DNA of 64,000 bases from NCBI RefSeq assembly GCF_032854445.1, contig NC_088301.1, positions 40,101,187-40,165,186 of the forward strand, read 5' to 3'. Origin of the DNA: Liolophura sinensis. Lineage: Eukaryota > Mollusca > Polyplacophora > Chitonida > Chitonidae. The notes under the pieces were generated by a model. It made no database searches and was not told the DNA's origin. It saw nothing but the letters and a program-made list of their open reading frames with translations. A program made the translations under genes and the position numbers. Below, piece by piece: positions 1 to 26,100 of the stretch (the first letter of the stretch is position 1; each line of letters starts with the position of its first letter).

Positions 1-587
1 GAATACTGTGTTATATATAATAACAGAATACATTCTAGCATGACTCTAATAGCTTACATTTTAAATTAAGTTAGAGCATATAGATTAAGTATTTTATTAC
101 GATCTTGTGTTAATATATATAATAGTATACATGTAAAGAAGCTGACACATAGATCTGCGCTGGTACTATTTACTTTTTATTTTCTGTTATATATTTATAG
201 ATTATATTCATATGTGGGGCCTATACTAATACTAATTATAAAGATGGTCTGTGTGAAATGAATCAGATGAAACGATATAAACGAAAGGAAAATACAAATT
301 CAATTTGTATTTAAGGCAGAGCAGTTCATCATTTCACCTTACTGTGACCTAAATTTGCGTGCGGAACAACCCTCTGTCGGATAATACTGCGTAAATATTT
401 AAAAGACACATAACTAAAGAGTGTTTAGGGAAGCACAGCATCATTTTGGTATGGAAGAGCTGACTGTTGTCCTAAGTACGAACAAGAATGTGTGTTTATT
501 ACAGGATATACATGAGAAGGAACGATTTTAAAACAAAGATTATATGTTTCTATGCCGAATCAAGAAAATTATGCTCCGGAACTTTGA
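1..587. other. Left edge, A+T-rich, no gene seen
   Basis: No convincing coding exon is visible here. If the small minus-strand gene at 588-1063 is real, its 3' UTR lies here; a minus-strand AATAAA is present near 495-500. Confidence 0.3.
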
Positions 588-1063
588 TTAAAAAAGTTTA
601 TTTTGGGGGTATTTTTTATGCCTGTTAATTACCCCCAATACATCATGTATCTTTTCCGTCAACGTTCGGATTTTTTCAGAAATTACGTCATCATTGATCT
701 TGCTCGGAACTTTGTGAACACCCTCCAAGTGCTCCGAGCCTGGAGACCCGTGCGGCCACAGTGTCTGCAAAATGACATACGGTATGGCATCTTCGGGCCA
801 GCTACAAGCTACTTAATTTGCGGACTGACCGCTGCTCCAGGTCTTAAGAAAACTGTACTTGAAACCATTTTTAGTTTTACCAATTAAAAGGAATTGATCT
901 AAGCTGGGAAGAACATTGCCTGACATATCGATGTTGAATGCGGGTGAAATAGTTCTGCAAGAGGAGGCTAAGTCTAAGCAAGCCTACGTGCGTCTCACAG
1001 GCTCCAAAGGTCAACTTTGTCTCTTGGTGGCAGTGATGTAAAGCGAAAGGTGGAGGGCGACAT
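588..1063 (-). CDS. Unrecognised small two-exon protein, 92 aa, divergent from ALG10
   Basis: Two minus-strand coding exons join in phase: exon 1 at 1063-999 (ATG, 21 codons plus 2 nt, donor GTGAGA) and exon 2 at 801-588 (acceptor CTTGTAG, 1 nt plus 70 codons and TAA). The joined protein would be 92 aa, beginning MSPSTFRFTSLPPRD and ending INRHKKYPQNKLF. It has a Trp/Pro-containing middle (LWSLWPEDAIPY) and a hydrophilic, probably helical C-terminal third (SEKIRTLTEKIHDVLGVI). There is no signal peptide or membrane segment. I do not recognise the family. Support is the matching splice phase, the protein-like composition across the junction, and the head-to-head position 285 bp from the ALG10 start codon. 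The frame stays open upstream of the chosen ATG to about 1246, so the start could be further out. It may also be a chance open frame; no homology could be checked. Confidence 0.45.
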
Positions 1064-1348
1064 TTGCGCTGTAAGGAGTATGATCAAGTGAGCGCAGCAC
1101 CAGCGAGTGTAAAATTTAACATTAGCCACTGTGAGAAGTTTGACACAAAGTACAAATGATTTGCTAATTATGAATGAACAATGCATACAGCACAAAATAC
1201 GTTTTACTTTCAATGTAACCGTTAGACGTCCTAATCGGTAAAACATGACCCAATGTGTAATTATTTCTTTTCGTAAATCGAGAAAAAAAAATATACGAGA
1301 CTTTCACTCATGGATAAACAACCTAGCTCTGCATGATAACGTTGCAAG
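1064..1348. promoter_or_regulatory. Divergent promoter region, ALG10 / small minus-strand gene
   Basis: This 285-bp gap separates two outward-facing start codons. The ALG10 ATG sits inside AAGATGGCTGC, one base off the YY1-type initiator AAGATGGCGGC found around start codons of many animal housekeeping genes. No TATA box is evident. The promoter role is inferred from position. Confidence 0.4.
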
Positions 1349-4300
1349 ATGGCTGCGCCCAGTGTAGTCGCAGCATTTATCGGGTTTTGCTTGTTCAAAG
1401 TGTTAACGATTATTTTATTCACGAAAACCAATGAGGTGCAAAAAGAACCATACATGGACGAGATTTTCCACATCCCACAAGCCCAGTTGTATTGTCAGGG
1501 TCAATTTAACAAGGTAAGTCCAAAACATGAGTGCTTGTCAACACTACATCGAGATGTCACAGAGTTAAATGACACTGAACATGATAGCACGTATGGGAGT
1601 TTGGGGCTGCATTTATTCGTTAAAGAACGTCAAAAGTTCCTGTTCTGAAACATTTTTCAACGAATTGAGGTCATCCAATAGTTTACATCTCTCCGACCAA
1701 ATTTTTACATCAAACCCGTTCTTCTTCCAGGACACAGGCCCATCACGAACACCCAACCAAACACCACCAAAAGTCTTTTTTTTTAATGTACAGTAGACTC
1801 TCTGTAATTCGACCGTACTCAGGACTGAAAAATAAAATGGCGGTTTAGACAAGATGTCATTGTATTAAACATGGGCAAGTAGCCTACAAGAACAACAAAA
1901 TATGTATTGTACATACATAAACGTTTAATTAAACTTGTTAAAGAGCACAGTGATGCATATCAACAAAATATGGAAAGAAGCTGATCTGTACTTTACTTTA
2001 GTACATACGTGTAATTACTTTACAAAAAATCGAACTTTATCACTGAAGTTCATTTCCGCACGGTGATGCTTTGCTGGTCTACTGGCCATGGTTGGATGTT
2101 GTCAGGGCAAAAGCAGGCAAAATTGTGACAGCAATTGTGGCGAGCAGGTAAGTTGAAGAACAAACTTGGACTCCGACAGATGTACGAAATGCTGCGTCAG
2201 ATTAGACAAGGCAGATTAACACTCACAGGAATGTTGGTACTACAAACCACTGTCCGTGTTCAGAATAGACAAGAGTCAGTTTACTGAAGACAGTTAACAT
2301 TATTATCAAATGGAGCAGAAAACGGACCATGAAGTGTTGTAGGTTTTGACAAAATGTCGGTTAAGGTGTCAGTGTTGAGAGAGTCCACTGTATCAGTAAA
2401 GATTAGAATAACAGCATACAATGAATTCTGGTTGCTTTTCTAAGTGGAATTTTCTTTTTCTTTTTATGAAAAGACTTAGAAGACTGATCGATTAAAATCA
2501 GATTAACATCGCACAGAGCACTTAGATGTGCTACGGTACCCTTTCTTTACATGGAAACAGCTTGCAGTGTATGTATTTCAGTGTCAGTTTTAAAGAAGTG
2601 GTGACGCCTTTGTTTATGGGGGACCATGCTGTTATTCTAATCTTTACTGATCACTCTTTTCAGAAAAAATTTAAAATTTAAATTTCAAAACAAAGAAGAT
2701 CATGATTTGGTTAGCAGAGTTATTTTATTTTCTCAGCTGCACTACATGTTTTATCATTGCTACTGTTATCAAAGCTGATCGAGGGAATAATTATAAGAAA
2801 ATCCCCAAAAGGGACTGCTTTAATACCTGATCCTTCTTTGTTTACAGTGGGATCCCATGATAACCACATTGCCTGGTTTGTACATTCTAACATCAGGACT
2901 GTATAATCCAATTGCATGGATGTTGGATTGGGAACCAGTAACCCTATGCAACACATATTATCTACGAGGTATCAATGTTCTGTTTAGCTTTGGAAATTTG
3001 TATCTGCTGTACAAACTATCTGCAAAACTCCATGACAAAGAAGCAGTGAGTATTATGATGGTTATTTATTTTGTCTTATATAGGTATCTAAAATGGTGTG
3101 AATAAAAAGTAAAACAAATGATTTGGCCCGCAATGTGCAGCGAAAAAAATCACCCATTTGAGTAATCTTTAAATATTATCTTTTGTTTTTTTTTTTCTAA
3201 AATCAATGACAGTTTTACCGAACAGAAATGTATCACAATGATAATTGTAATATTTTGTAGACTATTTGAGCATTGTCCCCCTTTGTGTGTTCCTTTTATC
3301 TCTGCTTAGTTTTATTCAACTTGAAAACTATGTAGGTAAGATAAACTTGATTATAATATGCACCAACAGACTATTTTCTACTATTTTTTGCAGGCAACAG
3401 GAGTTAAGGCCTTGATTGAGAGTATGACCCTTACCAGCTTCCCAGTGCTGTATTTCTACAATTTTCTTTATTACACAGACCCAGGTGCTGTGTTTTTTGT
3501 ACTGCTTATGTACGTGTTCCATCTGCACGACAACAACATGGCAGCTGCAGTGATAGGTGTCATGTCGGTTATCTTCAGACAGACAAACATAGTTTGGGTG
3601 ATTTTCATGGCGGGCTTAGTCCTTGGCAAAATTCTAATGTGTCAGCTGTATGTAGAAAAGAAAGAGGCGAATGCCGAGAAGTTAGGAGATTGGGCAGTCT
3701 TAAAACTAACTTGGAAGGTGATAGTGTTTCCTGCCCTTACCTCACCGAGTCAGATGTTTTCACTGGTCTTTACACTACTGAAAGGTTTGTGGATGTACGT
3801 CTTGGTGGGCTGCAGTTTTGCTCTGTTTATATATGTGAACAAAGGAATTGTGGTTGGGGATAGGAGTCACCATGAGGCTTGCTTGCACTTTCCACAATTG
3901 TTTTATTTTCTTTGTTGTACTACATGTTTTGGATTCCCGTACATGATATCGGTACATAAAGTGTTTGACTTTGTTGTGTCTACAGCTAAAAGGCCCTTGT
4001 CTATGATACTGTTTTCTGGAGTTGCCTGGTTTTGTGTGTATAAATTTACTTATGTTCATGAATATTTATTGGCTGACAACAGACACTATCCCTTTTATAT
4101 ATGGTCTAAAATATATCGAAGACATGAATTTGTAAAGTATGCTTTGATACCAGCTTACTACTATGCTTTTAGAGTGTTGCTGCAAAATTTGAAAGGAAAA
4201 GACATTTATTGGAAAATTTCCTTTTTCCTGTGTCTCGTTTTTGCAACTGTTCCACAGAAATTGTTGGAATTGCGCTACTTTATCCTCCCTTATATAATTT

Positions 4301-4449
4301 TTCGTCTAAATATGCCCTCTCAGCCTATGTACAAACTGTTGATGGAGTCAGGTCTTTATGTTGTAATCAATGCTATTACAATGTATTTATATATTTACAA
4401 ACCCTTTAAATGGGAACATGAAGAAGGTTGGCAAAGGTTTTTATGGTGA
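1349..4449 (+). CDS. ALG10: ALG10, dolichyl-P-Glc:Glc2Man9GlcNAc2-PP-dolichol alpha-1,2-glucosyltransferase
   Basis: There are three coding exons, 1349-1513, 2848-3045 and 3394-4449, all phase 0, giving 472 aa; the human protein is about 473 aa. By family knowledge ALG10 is a multi-pass ER membrane enzyme of the GT-C type. It adds the last, alpha-1,2-linked glucose to the lipid-linked N-glycan precursor in the ER lumen, using dolichyl-phosphate-glucose. The sequence shows an N-terminal membrane segment followed by the conserved luminal motif EPYMDEIFHIPQAQLYC (about residues 33-49). Exon 2 opens with WDPMITTLPGLY, also a family hallmark. Many hydrophobic segments follow to the C-terminus (YIYKPFKWEHEEGWQRFLW). 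The start is supported by the exact family N-terminus (MAAPSVVAAF) and the YY1-like context. A poly(A) signal lies at 4547-4552. Intron 1 (1514-2847) carries a 600-bp DNA transposon. The next gene, copine, is convergent. Confidence 0.96.
1791..2390 (+). mobile_element. 600-bp non-autonomous pogo/mariner-like DNA transposon
   Basis: The left end CAGTAGACTCTCT and the right end AGAGAGTCCACTG are near-perfect inverted copies. Each is flanked directly by a TA dinucleotide (1789-1790 and 2391-2392), as expected for Tc1/mariner/pogo target duplication. Subterminal copies of a TCGACC / GTCGGTT-type stretch (near 1808 and 2356) are also inverted. No transposase frame remains. It sits in ALG10 intron 1. 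Confidence 0.7.
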
Positions 4450-4546
4450 AAAATATTTCATGGGTAGAACTATCTGCATCAGTATTTATAATGAAAGAAA
4501 TGATCAATTTTACATAACCTTTGACTCACAGTCTGTAAATAACTGT

Positions 4547-4552
4547 AATAAA
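4547..4552 (+). terminator. ALG10 poly(A) signal AATAAA
   Basis: This canonical AATAAA lies about 100 bp after the ALG10 stop codon and is the first one downstream. Confidence 0.6.
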
Positions 4553-4784
4553 AATGTCAGATAATTGGACACTAATATATATTCGCAGAATTATAATTTA
4601 CTATTTAAGTATTTTATTTCAAAATGGCTAACAAATAATTTTAGACAGATTGATTATTCTCTATAGTTCGCAGCTTGTATATATATTGAAGAATTGTTTT
4701 AAATATGTATGGAGGACAACTTGTCCTATTGTGACATTTTTTCTTTTTTTTAATACCAAGTCCAAATTTTGTGTTATAGCTACG

Positions 4785-4852
4785 ATATGACTGAAATATT
4801 GTCAATGTGGCGTTAAGCCATAAAAGCTATAATCATTCATTCATTCAAAATT
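4785..4852 (+). repeat. SINE 3' tail (second family, ATTC-repeat end)
   Basis: A CGATATGACTGAAATATTG segment is followed by a GTGGCGTTAAGCCATAA-type segment and a short (ATTC)n tail. This resembles the 3' end of a dispersed molluscan SINE. The body is truncated. The family assignment is from memory. Confidence 0.45.
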
Positions 4853-5007
4853 TTGTCTCCTACCCCATAGAAAGCAGTTGAGTGATTGGTATTATCTACT
4901 TTAAAAATCCACTCCATTTCCAAGGCTATTTTGTTCAAAACAAAATAAATAGCCAAATATCACACGGATCGAGATTGTTTTCAATGCTATTACAGTTATA
5001 TCCATTT

Positions 5008-5188
5008 AGCTCTCATGTTGGCTTACTCTCCGGCCCCAAGTGGGAAGGTCTTCCAGCAACCTGCAGATGGTCATGTGGTTCCCCAGGGCTCTGACCGGTT
5101 TCCTCCCACCATAATGCTGGCCGCCGCCGTATAAGTGAAATATTCTTGAGTATGTCGTAAAACACCAATCAAATAAATAAATAAATCC
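5008..5188 (+). repeat. 5'-truncated tRNA-derived SINE
   Basis: It shares its body (CTTCCAGCAACCTGCAGATG, then TTTCCTCCCACCATAATGCT) with the copy at 30405-30638. It shares its tail (ATAAGTGAAATATTCTTGAG, then ACACCAATCAAATAAATAAA) with the copies at 11598 and, reversed, at 53870. It lies in the intergenic gap between ALG10 and copine. Confidence 0.75.
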
Positions 5189-6110
5189 AATTAGCACAGT
5201 ATCCCTACATCTTTAACAATGATGAAATATGGTAAAAAAATGTTGTCACTGATGGTGGCCAGTTTTTAATATGGATGAAGGAAACCAATGACTGTTTGCA
5301 AGTTACTGACAAACTTTTGCATGCATGACATACATAAATACACATCATACTGTTGAAAAATTATGAATACATGTAGTTGTCTTTGGCCAACTTAAGCCAG
5401 AGCGAACAGTCATACGAGTGTCAATCTCTAAATTGTCATCAAAGAGAAATATTGAAGTTGGACATCCAAACCAAATCCTGTCCACTCATCTGTATATTTG
5501 ATAGTTTGCATTGTTCAAGAGTATTTCACTCAACCCACAGCACCTTGCATGGTTCAACCCTTCCGATAGAAATAGACCCAAAAGACAATGGATCAAGGGC
5601 TGGAGCATATAACTTGCTACCCATTTAAAGAGGAACACCTGATAATAATGAAAATTTTTTCTGATTTTCATCCAACGCATCATGGAATCACATCTGAATA
5701 AAAACTGTTTCCCCCTTTGTAAGCATATACTCAATGGATAAATAAAATACTGTAATCTTCAGCCTTTCAAGCAATTTCTGAAGGTACTACTGTGTAGACT
5801 GATAAAATTATACTTTCTGCTAAGCCTTGAAACTGGCCAATCCAATCAAGTTTAGTAGTTTAGTCTCCAAAATCTAATTAAAACCATGCATAAATTGCAC
5901 TGACAGTTGTTTGATGTGCAAAAAGGTTGAGGAGTTAGGTTAGCTGTGATTTGTTTTGATCAACACTAATTGGACACCCTGTTGACTATATGCATGTTTA
6001 TCAATAACATTATGGGTGAATTAATCTTTTTAGCAAATTGAAGTAATTCCAACTACGCATGTATGTTGAAACATGCTGACAAATAATTTCCACAAAAATT
6101 AATTAGAAGA
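5189..6110. other. Intergenic gap between convergent ALG10 and copine
   Basis: No coding exon was recognised on either strand. The sequence is A+T-rich with scattered short open frames lacking splice context. Confidence 0.4.
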
Positions 6111-9100
6111 CAAGGAGTTTTATTCCAGATCAACAGCTAGAGTACATGTAAAGTTGTAAACATATGTAAATCGTTATGTTTAAAAAAAAGAAAAAAAAAA
6201 ACATCTGAAAAGGTACAAATATAAAGCAATCCATATTGTAATAAATGTTCCAAAATTTACCAGGTAATATGTTCAACTCAACTACAACATGAGGGAAAAA
6301 GGTGTGGATGACAGCTTTAATAACAAGTATTGAACACTAGACCTTGCTCAACCATGTTTAACAATATGGCTTCTGAAAACATTACAACAAGGGAATTAAA
6401 CCGTTAAATAAGAGGAAAAGAACTGTTGGTGGTACACGTGTGCAGGTGCTGATGGAATCAAGGTTTATCATACTAAATACACAATAAATTAAAGGTTAAT
6501 TCCTACTGAAATAAATCTAATCACACGTATGGGCCAACTTGTCTGCATTAATCAAGTTCCCAAATATAGGCAGGTAACTCAACATCAAATTAGATCAAAA
6601 CTACTTATGAAATCATCCAAACTAGATATGGAAGATGGTCTGAATGTGTTCAATTGTAAAAAAAAAAAAAGCATGCTACAAAGATTTGCTACATTTCTGG
6701 TTCATGAAATACTTGGATTACATTTAGCTTGGAAGTTGAGACATCTATAATTCACTGTCACATTATTTTTACATGTAGTACATACATGTACCACATGTTG
6801 TGAAGTCTTTTTCCCCCCCATTTTTTGTTACATGTATAATAACGTGATTATTTTAATTATACTACTTATTAGATGCAAAGGTACACAATATAAAGCCAAC
6901 AAGACAGATTTATTTTTCATGTGAGCAGTGTTAAATTAAAATAAAAACATAATGTACCAATAAAAACATAAAAAAACTAGTAATATCCACCTACATACAA
7001 AAACATAATGATAACCAACAACTAATGGAGAAGAACATTACTTTTGAATAGAATAAATATTTTAAAATATTTTCAGTTAGATGCCGAATGCATTTTAATT
7101 ACAACTTTTTAATAAATTGTGTAATGCCTAAAGAACTAAAGTTCCATGAGTATAGTACATAACTGTAGATATGTGTTTTTTTTTATGAAACTAGCAGTTA
7201 TTTGTGTTGTAATCAGCAGCAGTATACAGTTTAAGTGATAAATCATAAAGCATACAGGATTCCAGGTTGTTTCAGCTGCCCAACTATTGGTAGAAAATAT
7301 ATTTCTGGCCTTTCTTTTGACTGGGTTTTAAACAAGGATTTTTGCTACACATGGAGTTACTTCTAAAAACTTTTACAATATTTACACCTGTCATTTGCAT
7401 ACTTCATGTGCACTTGGTGGGAGACTCATGCGTCTGGAGATGAAACAAACACAAACAAACAAATCTACTGGTGGATACTTGCTAGGATGGGCGCAATGCA
7501 TTACATTGGACATGATGCATGTATCACTCAATAGCACAGTCATATCGAGTTGTTATAAAACAGTGGGCATAAAAAGTATACAGGAAGAGATACAAACAAT
7601 GAGCACACCTTTGGTACGGTATACAAAATAACAAAAGTTACAAGAAAAGTAAACTCGTTTTTTCGTACGTACATTTTTACATCAATATACCAACTCAATA
7701 TTTGGACAGGTTGAAAGTTTCTCTTGTATTGCTATCACAATTTTACAAGACATGTGAAAGTGTATTCTGTATACATGTAGACCTTTGTAACTTAGTTAAT
7801 TCAAACCTATATGGCAGTAAAATCACACTTTTTCTTCAACACAAAAACAGAAACCTAAAGACCAAATGGCACATTTACACTTTAGGACAAACAGGATCAT
7901 GGATCACCTGTAACTAATTGATTCTTTTAGTTTTTTATGCCATACCCCAGACTGGTTTGACAATAGACTGTAGGGTTACAAACAAACGTAAAAAAAAAAA
8001 ATATATATATATATATATAAACTTGAATAATATGGAAAAAAATGTAATACTCTAGGTTATAAGAAGTAAGCCTCAGTGATTTATTTTGACTAAGAGCAGG
8101 AGGTTTGCGAGGGGGAGGATGTATCACAAGGAATAGCTGCACATATCTTTAAAAACATACTGATTTGTCATGTACAAGGCAGTGATAACCACTAACAAAT
8201 CATGACTGAAAACCATGACCAAATACAACTATCATACACAATTTTTGTACTTTGTATTAGAAATTTCCTTTGCAGGCTGACATAGTCATGCCAGTAACAT
8301 TACGTTTGACTCAAAATCAGAAGCCTGAACATAGGTACCTTATACCATTGTACGATGTAATCAAAAATGAGCACTTTATACCCTAATATTTATGACAGGC
8401 CATGAAAGAGAAGTGCAGACTGAAGAGGTAGTCATGGACAGGAGCAATACCCAAAACCTATAACAAACCACATGTATGAACAGTAATGAGCCTGCCCCAT
8501 ATGTTCTTCTTTAGCATTTTTCATGGAATGATATCATAGTAATCCAAGGTAACAACAATTACAGGACATCCAACTGGATTTCATCTTTTACTTCTGCGAC
8601 TGCTGAAATACAATATACTTGTAGTACTTAGACAGGGTACTAGTTATTAGATTATTAGGGCCTGATTAAAGATTTCACCATAGGGCTTCATTCCTTCAAA
8701 TAAGAAACCTGTTGAAGATTTAATGACCCATGGTTAAAATGTTCGATACTTTCGAAAAAATGAATATCACAAAGAGACTATTTTCATTCTTCAATCAGAG
8801 CAATGTCTTTCCCAACACAGGAATATCAATTTTTTGTCACTTCTTTCCTTGGCATGTTCCACAAAGTGGGATATAGCTTTAGGCAATCTCAATCATGTCT
8901 GTAATAATGGAAAACATGCTAGCAATATGTCAATACAGTTGTGTTATCCTTATTATCCAACCTTTTCATTTTTGAACATATATTTTTAAACACATATTAA
9001 GGAATCTTTAAAACTGTCCATAAATTTCTATTCCATTTCAGTAATGTATTCATGAGTTTGTTTTGGTACTGGTGATTTTTCACTGCATGTAACTTTACTC

Positions 9101-9316
9101 ATAATTAGATTTACATTTACTCACAATGAAATATTCTGTTCATGTTTTGGTCAACTACCAATATTAGGGAAAACCTAATACGTTGATATTTAGGTAAAAA
9201 CAATACTGTTAAATTGCATGTTCCTTTCTGAATCTGTCTTTATGTATGCAAAAAGATTATGATCTTACACTATAAGAAGTCTTTTTTTCAGTAATGCTCT
9301 ATTACAGTGGTCATAG
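6111..9316 (-). other. Probable copine 3' UTR, about 3.2 kb
   Basis: There are no coding exons here. A minus-strand AATAAA at 6119-6124 is the most attractive distal poly(A) signal; many TTTATT strings make the true end uncertain. A (TA)n microsatellite sits near 7999-8022. Extent is inferred only. Confidence 0.35.
7999..8022. repeat. (TA)n microsatellite
   Basis: A short A-run leads into about nine TA dinucleotides. Confidence 0.85.
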
Positions 9317-22920
<13,604 letters not shown>

Positions 22921-23115
22921 GTTGTTGCGCAATGACTCTTGGGATAGAATCCGGGCTCTGTGCACGAGCGGCTTGTCAGGGGATCACATGGCTTGGTAAA
23001 GCGAAGAAGGTGATGCTAGTTTTTTGCACAATTTTCTCCGTTTATTTCTAACTCTTTGGACTTGAAGTGTAGCAGGGCATGGGACAGTGCTTCTAAAATC
23101 ATACTGTGATAAAAT
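22921..23115. promoter_or_regulatory. Bidirectional promoter, copine / FAM120
   Basis: Only 195 bp separate the two divergent start codons. The copine ATG is embedded in CAACATGGCGGC, a YY1-type initiator element. A C/EBP-like palindrome TTGCGCAA lies at 22925-22932. There is no TATA box in the usual place. Both 5' UTRs must fit here or be spliced. Confidence 0.6.
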
Positions 23116-26100
23116 ATGGGGATTAAAACTCTTCAGGACTTCGTTGAGGCGAACTGCTCCAGCGCCTGTGTGTCTGTCGATCTGCTGAAAATTTCCAGGG
23201 GCTTCGTACCGAAAAGGCGTGGCAAATATGCCGGGCCGGCACGCTTCTGTCTTATTGTAGATGCCGAAAGCTGCCTTGACAGACTTTACGGGGGGTTCTT
23301 CTCTGACTGGGTGTGCGGGGGACAGTGGAACAGAATGATTGCTTTTTTGTCAAGCCTTGTCCAAGCGTGTTACAACGCCAACATGGAGCTGGTCGTTTTC
23401 TTCAACGGGGCCCTAGAAAATCAAAAGCTTTCTGAGTGGTATGCAGACCAGCAATCACAGCGCAAGAAAGTTCAATTAGTATTCCGTCACTTAAACAACA
23501 AAGGTACACCACCCCCAAAAGTGTGGTGGACACCACCTGTTTTCTTGAGAGGTACCCTCCGCATGGCGTTACGTCATTTGGGAGTCACTGTGGCATGCTC
23601 TATGGATGATCACAATCAAGAAGTCATTGGCTATTGTAGAGAACATGGCTTACAAGGAATCATAGCCCAAGACCCGCATCATATCATTTTTGATCCACCT
23701 CGATATTTCTCCTCACACAACCTCAAACTGACGTACAAAGGCTCGCTGGAAACTAAAGAATACATCATGGATGAAATAGCCAAATGTCTGAACCTGAACC
23801 CAAATAGATTTTGTGTCTTCGCAGCTCTCCTTGGTAAGTCAGCACCTGCATGTCCATACACAGTACTTAATGCAGCTATTAAACATTCACAGATTCCTAA
23901 CCGTGTGTGACTACTACACCTGACAACTGCACCAGTATCCACAAACTTGTGGCCAAATAATCTAACCATTTACTAACACATCCAGCATGACGAAGCAAAC
24001 AAAGGCTGTTGGGATAAACCAGACCGGAGTAACCATAGCACAATTTTGGGCTAGCCTTTACGGTCTCCGCTCCATCAAGCTTATGGCCTGAATGTTTCTA
24101 CATATATTCTTAGTAAAACCCACATGTTGTTGGCCTACCTTGTTAGAAAGAAAACTGAAGATAAACATCAAAAATTCAACGTTTTCCTCCAGTTTTTGAC
24201 TTAATTTTTGCTTTGAAGTTGGCACATCTACTCTAGGAAACGTTGACTGCATTCAGCGCCTGGAACAAATGTTTCAGATACACGGCACAACTTACTGTAA
24301 CAGAACAGGGTATGCATGGGTTAGGTAGAATTGGAGGTCTTCCTAAAGTAGATTTTGTCTACCCATGTCAAAACAAGGCCAAACATGGCAGTGGAGGAAA
24401 ACGATGAGCCAGAGTTTTGATGTTTATCTTGGGTTTTCTTCCAAACAAGGTAGGCCAATGACCAAACAATATGTTTTACTAAGAATACATGAAGGAACAT
24501 TCAGAGCATAAGTTTACCACCATGTTAAAGCATAGAGATGCAGTAGTGCTAGACTGTAAAGGTTAGCCCTAGAGTTGTGCTAGTGTAGTCAGTGATACAA
24601 CCCAACGATTGAACACTACAGGGGAACAATTGGCTATATTTTGTTATTCATGTCACAGATAAAGAAACAATGCTGTACAGTGTAGTTAGATTGTTAGGGA
24701 ATAAACCACAGTTGGATTTCAGGTGGCTGCGATTTTTTCGTTGAAATGTCACAGGATCTTGCAGTACAGGGAAGCTGGGTGGTAATTTTCACTTAAGGCC
24801 TATGCCTTAACCTCTTGACAGCTTGCTTACATCTACAGTGTAGCCTCACTATAAGACGCCTCATCATCAATTAGATATAACGCGACCAAAGGCTTGTCCC
24901 TCAAAAATCTGTGGTGTACTTTAATGCAAGAACAGCTAAAACTGCCAACGAGTAAAGATTTTTAACAAAGAAGCATGTAAATATCACAACATCATTTACT
25001 TCATTTCCTACTGTTGGTGTGTGACCCATGTGTTATTCGATATTTTAGGCTTAAGCTTTTGAATATTATGTGGGTATAAGTGAAAAGAAATTAGTTTTTC
25101 TATCAATAATGGAAGAGGTTGTAGCAGGTTGCATTTTCTTTGCGAGCAAGTTTGATTCCAAACCCATGTGTGACGTTGTTGTTGCAGCATTACTTCCATG
25201 TGTGGCTTCATCAGCAATGCAGTAGCCTACACATTTTGCTCACTGTGACAGGCATACCTCGTAAAGGGATGGTTTGTACACTTTCAGTAAATACTGATAA
25301 CTTCAATCAGATTATGGAATGGCCATAAAGTCAGGTGTGAAACTGCAGGTAGTGAAATTTGTGTAACCCGCATGCAGACATGTGAGAGTTGAGATGAAAT
25401 CATTCAAATGTTTAAGAATGGCTTAATTTTTTCCCCTGTTTCCTTCATTTAATACTTTGATTTAGCATGATATACATTAAAATGGTGAACACTTTTGTTC
25501 AGTAGCTATGATGCGGTCACAATCATGGGATTAGGTTGACGGTCTGCAGTCCATCATTTTGAACCTGAGGGATCTGAGTTCCAGAGTTACTTCTGATACG
25601 AGCAGACATAGATGAATTGGATAGGAAATGCTTTCTAGCATTTTTCTGTAAAAGTGAAGTGGATGAAACTACGTTACCTGAATTCAGCTAGTTGAAATGT
25701 TTAGCATGCACTGAATTCTGTGTATCAGCTTGGGCTTGTGATTACACGATACAAGCCTAGCTTGGCTGGCTATGACTCGGACAGTCCTGGAATGCTTGAA
25801 TCCTTAGGTAACAAAAAATGTCATGTGTTTATAGTCAACTGACAATAAGAAGGCATTTAACCAAACACATTTAGCATCGATACACTTTCGTTAAATGTCA
25901 GAATCATCACCTGTATTGTAGTTGTATATACTGGATAACAAGGTGAATCAGTGCACGCTATAGAAAGCACCTTAAATATGTGTCTGGTCAACTTATCCAA
26001 GACAACTGGCCCAATGGTATAGTCAACTGGTTCAGATGTTCAAATCATTTGGTTTTACACAGTGAAGTGTCTTTTCCGAATAAGATGAACCTAAGCTAAC

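Noticed and set aside
23679-23969. 96-codon minus-strand frame
   Set aside because: It is the antisense shadow of FAM120 exon 1.
24828-24900. Possible transposon end (CAGTGTAGCCTCACTATAAG)
   Set aside because: No matching inverted partner was found in the window.
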